A stretch of 9,399 nt of DNA from Tardiphaga sp. Lineage in GTDB: Bacteria > Pseudomonadota > Alphaproteobacteria > Rhizobiales > Xanthobacteraceae. The notes beneath the pieces were generated by a model. The model made no database searches. It worked only from the letters and a program-made list of their open reading frames with translations, and had not been told where the DNA came from. Of this stretch, positions 7,073 to 9,399 are shown in pieces. The DNA is taken from assembly GCA_028290325.1 (NCBI GenBank), contig JAQGJY010000351.1, positions 1 through 9,399 of the forward strand, in the 5' to 3' direction. The position numbers were made by a program, and so were the translations under genes. Positions within the stretch are counted from its first letter, which is position 1, and each line of letters begins with the position of its first letter.

Positions 7073-8014
7073 ATGACCTTGAAAGTCGCCGTCCAGATGG
7101 ACCCGATCGCCCGCATCAACATCAAGGGTGATTCCACCTTCGCGCTGATGCTTGAAGCGCAGCGGCGCGGCCACACGCTGTTTTTCTACACGCCGGACAA
7201 GCTCTCGCTGCGCGGCGAGGACCTCGTCGCGCCGATGCAGAGGCTCAGCGTGCGCGACACCGAGGGCGATCACTTCACGCTCGGCGAGACGCAACGCGAG
7301 CACTTGAAATCCTTCGATGTCGTGTTGCTGCGGCAAGACCCGCCGTTCGATCTCGCTTACATCACCTCGACGCATTTTCTCGAACGCATCCATCCGCGCA
7401 CGCTGGTCGTGAACGATCCGTCCAGCGTCCGCAACGCGCCGGAAAAGCTGTTCGTGATGGGCTTTTCCGATCTGATGCCGCCAACCTTGATCTCGCGCGA
7501 TCTCACCGAGATCAATTCGTTTCGCAAGGAGCACGGCGCGGTGGTGATGAAGCCGCTGCATGGCCATGGTGGCGCGGCGGTATTTCGCGTGCTCGAAGAG
7601 GACATGAATTTCGGCTCGCTCTACGACATGTTCGCCGTGACCTTCAAGGAGCCGTGGGTGATCCAGCGCTTCCTTCCCGGAGTGAGGCAGGGCGATAAGC
7701 GCATCATCTTGGTCGATGGGGAATTCGCCGGCGCGGTCAATCGCGTGCCGGCGGCAAACGATCTGCGGTCCAACATGGTGCGCGGCGGCGCCGCCAACGC
7801 CACCGAATTGTCGGATCGCGAGCGCGAGATCTGCGCCCGGCTCGGCCCGCATCTGCGTGAACGCGGTTTGCTGCTCGTCGGCATCGATGTCATCGACGGC
7901 CATCTCACCGAGATCAACGTCACGTCGCCGACCGGCATCCGCGCCATCGCCCGGCTCGGCGGGCCCGATGTCGCCGCGATGGTGTGGGACGCGATCGCGA
8001 AAAAGCGCGCCTAA
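7073..8014 (+). CDS. gshB: Glutathione synthetase
   Basis: GshB is an ATP-grasp ligase that joins gamma-glutamylcysteine to glycine in the cytoplasm, the second step of glutathione synthesis. The 313-residue protein has the family's usual length. It shows 'VAVQMDPIARINIKGDSTFAL' split over 5-25, 'VVLLRQDPPFDLAYITSTH' (83-101), 'VVNDPSSVRNAPEKL' (112-126), the ATP-binding 'VVMKPLHGHGG' (157-167), 'PWVIQRFLP' (194-202), 'GDKRIILVDGEFAGAVNR' (207-224), 'LRSNMVRGGAAN' (231-242) and 'TEINVTSPTGIR' (279-290). The ATG at 7073 gives the expected N-terminus. The frame is open upstream to a GTG at 6974, but that adds 33 residues including the leader hairpin and no conserved sequence. The ribosome-binding site is weak (gga about 10 nt upstream). 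gshA is not in the window. The gap to yraN is 118 nt, so the gene may be in the rsmI operon or have its own promoter. Confidence 0.97.
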   Translation: MTLKVAVQMDPIARINIKGDSTFALMLEAQRRGHTLFFYTPDKLSLRGEDLVAPMQRLSVRDTEGDHFTLGETQREHLKSFDVVLLRQDPPFDLAYITSTHFLERIHPRTLVVNDPSSVRNAPEKLFVMGFSDLMPPTLISRDLTEINSFRKEHGAVVMKPLHGHGGAAVFRVLEEDMNFGSLYDMFAVTFKEPWVIQRFLPGVRQGDKRIILVDGEFAGAVNRVPAANDLRSNMVRGGAANATELSDREREICARLGPHLRERGLLLVGIDVIDGHLTEINVTSPTGIRAIARLGGPDVAAMVWDAIAKKRA

Positions 8015-8148
8015 TCGACAACGCATCTGCAATATCGAATCCTGATGCCCTCTGAATCGGACCGCTTGCGGCGGATCGCGCGCGGGCGCAGCATGGCGTG
8101 GCGCCTCGATGCGCCGCAGCTTGGAAAACAATTCTGAGGGAGAGACCC
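8015..8148. other. Gap between gshB and the exported hydrolase, with a small hairpin
   Basis: This 134-bp stretch holds no gene I can support. ggcgc (8100-8104) and gcgcc (8111-8115) can pair across a 6-nt loop, and ccgc/gcgg pairs near 8072-8082; neither is followed by a T-run. The last part carries a strong purine-rich ribosome-binding site, gagggagag, starting about 13 nt before the next ATG. No clear promoter is visible, so the hydrolase may be read through from gshB or have a non-consensus promoter. Confidence 0.3.
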
Positions 8149-9117
8149 ATGACGCTCGATGTTTCACGACGATCGCTGCTCGCGCTCGGTGCGGGCCTGG
8201 GTGCAAGTCTCGCAAGTCACGGCGTCCTGGCGAAAGCACCAAAGCTCGGCACGCAGTCACCCTATTTCCACCGCTTCAAGCTCGGCGATGCCGAAGTCAC
8301 CGTCGTCTCCGATGGTCCGCTGCCGCTCGGCGATCCATCCGGCACCTTCGTCGGCGTGCCGAAGGACGAGGTGAAGAAAATGCTGACCGACAATTTTCTC
8401 GCGCCCGACAATGTCGTGCTCGAACAGAATTCGCCGATCGTGAATATGGGCGACAGGCTTGTGCTGTTCGATACCGGCATGGGCTCGTCGAAACTGTTCG
8501 GCGGCACCACCGGCCGGCAGCAGAAGAGCATGATGGAAGCCGGCATCAAGCCCGCCGACATCGACGCCGTGGTCTGCTCGCACGCCCACATCGACCATAT
8601 CGGCGGCATCGTCGATGCCGACGGCAAGCTGCTGTTTCCGAACGCACAAATCTATATCAGCCAGACCGATTTCGATTTCTGGACCGATGAAAAAAATCTC
8701 GACGGACCGCTGAAGGATTTCATCGTCCACGCGCGCAAGAACCTGATGCCGGTCCGCGATCGCCTGGTGTTCTTCAAGGACGGGCAGGAATTCCTGCCGG
8801 GCATTCAGGCGATCGCCGCGCCGGGCCACACGATGGGACATCACATGTTCATGGTGACGTCGGCCGGCAAATCCTTCGCTTTCCTCGGCGATCTGACCCA
8901 CCATCAGGTGTTGCTGCTGGAGCGACCGCTGATGGAATTCTCTTACGATACCGATCCGAAGATGGCGGCCAAGACCCGTGTGAGAATGCTCGACATGCTC
9001 GCCGCCAACAAGGTCGCGGTGATGTCCTATCATTTCCCGTGGCCCGGCTACGGCCATGTCGTGAAGGCCGGCGACGGCTTCCGCTATCTTCCCGAGCCGA
9101 TGCAGATGACGTTGTGA
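8149..9117 (+). CDS. Tat-exported metallo-beta-lactamase-fold hydrolase, related to methyl parathion hydrolase
   Basis: The 322-residue protein begins with a Tat-type signal: S6-R7-R8-S9-L10-L11 followed by a Gly/Ala-rich hydrophobic segment and an A28-K29-A30 cleavage site, so it should fold with metal in the cytoplasm and be exported to the periplasm. The MBL domain retains every dinuclear-zinc ligand: H145-A-H147-I-D149-H150, H227 ('APGHTMGHH'), D248 ('FLGDLTHH') and H295 ('SYHFPWPG'). The start 'YFHRFKLGDAEVTVVSDG' (39-56) and the end 'FPWPGYGHV...GFRYLPEP' match the methyl parathion hydrolase subgroup as I recall it, with nearly the same ligand spacing. That subgroup includes organophosphate hydrolases, lactonases and arylesterases, so the substrate cannot be assigned here. 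The ATG at 8149 has a strong gagggagag ribosome-binding site. The gene lies between gshB and a probable comM, with no partner gene that explains its substrate. Base composition resembles its neighbours. Confidence 0.92.
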   Translation: MTLDVSRRSLLALGAGLGASLASHGVLAKAPKLGTQSPYFHRFKLGDAEVTVVSDGPLPLGDPSGTFVGVPKDEVKKMLTDNFLAPDNVVLEQNSPIVNMGDRLVLFDTGMGSSKLFGGTTGRQQKSMMEAGIKPADIDAVVCSHAHIDHIGGIVDADGKLLFPNAQIYISQTDFDFWTDEKNLDGPLKDFIVHARKNLMPVRDRLVFFKDGQEFLPGIQAIAAPGHTMGHHMFMVTSAGKSFAFLGDLTHHQVLLLERPLMEFSYDTDPKMAAKTRVRMLDMLAANKVAVMSYHFPWPGYGHVVKAGDGFRYLPEPMQMTL

Positions 9118-9144
9118 TTTGAGAACAGCGCGGCGTAGCCGAGG

Positions 9145-9177
9145 GGCCAAAACCAGGCGCGGCTTGGTTTTTTGGCT
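9145..9177 (+). terminator. Hairpin downstream of the hydrolase gene (probable terminator)
   Basis: Left arm ggccaaaaccaggc (9145-9158) pairs with gcttggttttttggct (9162-9177) around a 3-nt loop, with a 2-nt bulge and a few G-T pairs, giving about 14 bp. It starts 27 nt after the stop codon. The six-T run lies inside the descending arm rather than after it, so the shape is not the classic intrinsic terminator. Position and stability still favour a role in ending or stabilising the hydrolase mRNA. Confidence 0.55.
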
Positions 9178-9249
9178 GCACACTTGAAGTGCGCGCGGAT
9201 GGGGTGTGTTCATCAAGACCACCGCCGCACTATCGGATTAAGACCGGAT

Positions 9250-9284
9250 CAGGAGCAGATATTTTGCTCGCGGACAGGAGCAAA
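9250..9284 (+). repeat. Direct and inverted repeats forming two mutually exclusive hairpins upstream of the putative comM
   Basis: caggagca occurs at 9250-9257 and again at 9275-9282, 25 bp apart. Between them lies tttgctc (9263-9269). This can pair with the second copy as a perfect 7-bp stem, tttgctc/gagcaaa (9278-9284) with an 8-nt loop. Its tgctc part can instead pair with the first copy, gagca (9253-9257)/tgctc (9265-9269), with a 7-nt loop. The two pairings exclude one another. The block sits about 90-120 nt before the next start codon. It could be a protein-binding site, a leader switch, or chance. Confidence 0.35.
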
Positions 9285-9371
9285 CGCAGGACTGATGCTC
9301 GATCTTTTGTTCCTCTAACGTTCTTGCCAACGATGCAACCTTAGATTAGCGTGATGCGGTCAGGGGGCGTC

Positions 9372-9399
9372 ATGGTTCAGCGCGTTTCGACAGTGGCCT
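9372..9399 (+). CDS. Probable ComM/YifB-family Mg-chelatase-like ATPase (5' end only)
   Basis: Only nine codons and one base fit in the window: M-V-Q-R-V-S-T-V-A. This matches the N-terminus I recall for alphaproteobacterial YifB/ComM proteins ('MVQRVSTVAFEGIEA...'), AAA+ ATPases related to the Mg-chelatase ChlI subunit. In naturally competent bacteria ComM acts as a branch-migration helicase in recombination; elsewhere its role is unclear. A ggggg ribosome-binding sequence (9362-9366) lies 5 nt before the ATG. A gshB-to-comM neighbourhood fits related genomes as I remember them. Nine residues are thin evidence, so the call rests on this match plus context. Confidence 0.6.

Noticed and set aside
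7052..8260. A 402-codon open frame on the minus strand across gshB
   Set aside because: It is antisense to a complete, strongly conserved gshB. Its His/Arg/Asp-rich, low-complexity translation is typical of the reverse complement of GC-rich coding sequence and shows no recognisable domain.
8257..9222. A 321-codon open frame on the minus strand across the exported hydrolase
   Set aside because: It is a shadow of the MBL gene; the opposite strand carries every zinc-ligand motif in a complete protein. The antisense translation resembles no family and the frame runs through the downstream hairpin.

Overview
This window is a chromosomal housekeeping region from an alphaproteobacterium. It most likely comes from the Nitrobacteraceae/Bradyrhizobiaceae (Bradyrhizobium, Rhodopseudomonas, Nitrobacter and Afipia relatives). 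The evidence is the high-GC, GC-ending codon use, protein sequences that match my recollection of that group (HrcA, GshB, YraN, the ComM N-terminus), and a dispersed palindromic repeat of the 'attccgg...ccggaat' type common between genes there. The taxonomic call is inference from memory, not from a search.

Layout. Bases 1-1357 lie on the minus strand: a small predicted membrane protein (1076-1357) followed, in the same direction, by hrcA (from 1022 and cut by the left edge), the repressor of heat-shock chaperone genes. Divergent from these, the plus strand carries rph (1530-2249, RNase PH), a two-hairpin palindromic repeat, rdgB (2387-3028, non-canonical purine NTP pyrophosphatase) and hemW (3018-4175, radical-SAM haem chaperone family), with rdgB and hemW overlapping. 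hemW converges on a minus-strand lipoprotein gene of the LppC/LpoA family (4232-5419). Divergent from lppC is a plus-strand run: rsmI (5595-6551, 16S rRNA C1402 2'-O-methyltransferase), yraN (6538-6954, overlapping rsmI by 14 nt), gshB (7073-8014, glutathione synthetase), a Tat-exported metallo-beta-lactamase-fold hydrolase related to methyl parathion hydrolase (8149-9117), and the first nine codons of a gene that looks like comM/yifB (from 9372).

Functional themes are RNA maturation and ribosome modification (rph, rsmI), nucleotide-pool cleaning (rdgB), stress control (hrcA), haem handling (hemW), redox buffering (gshB) and envelope function (lppC). The rsmI/lppC/yraN grouping is the one known from enterobacteria, but here lppC is flipped so that it diverges from rsmI.

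I see no phage, CRISPR array, insertion sequence, toxin-antitoxin pair or defence system, and nothing I would call a new system. The parts most worth a second look are the exported hydrolase, the small coiled-coil/membrane protein upstream of hrcA, the bipartite palindrome before rdgB, and the repeat-rich leader of the putative comM.
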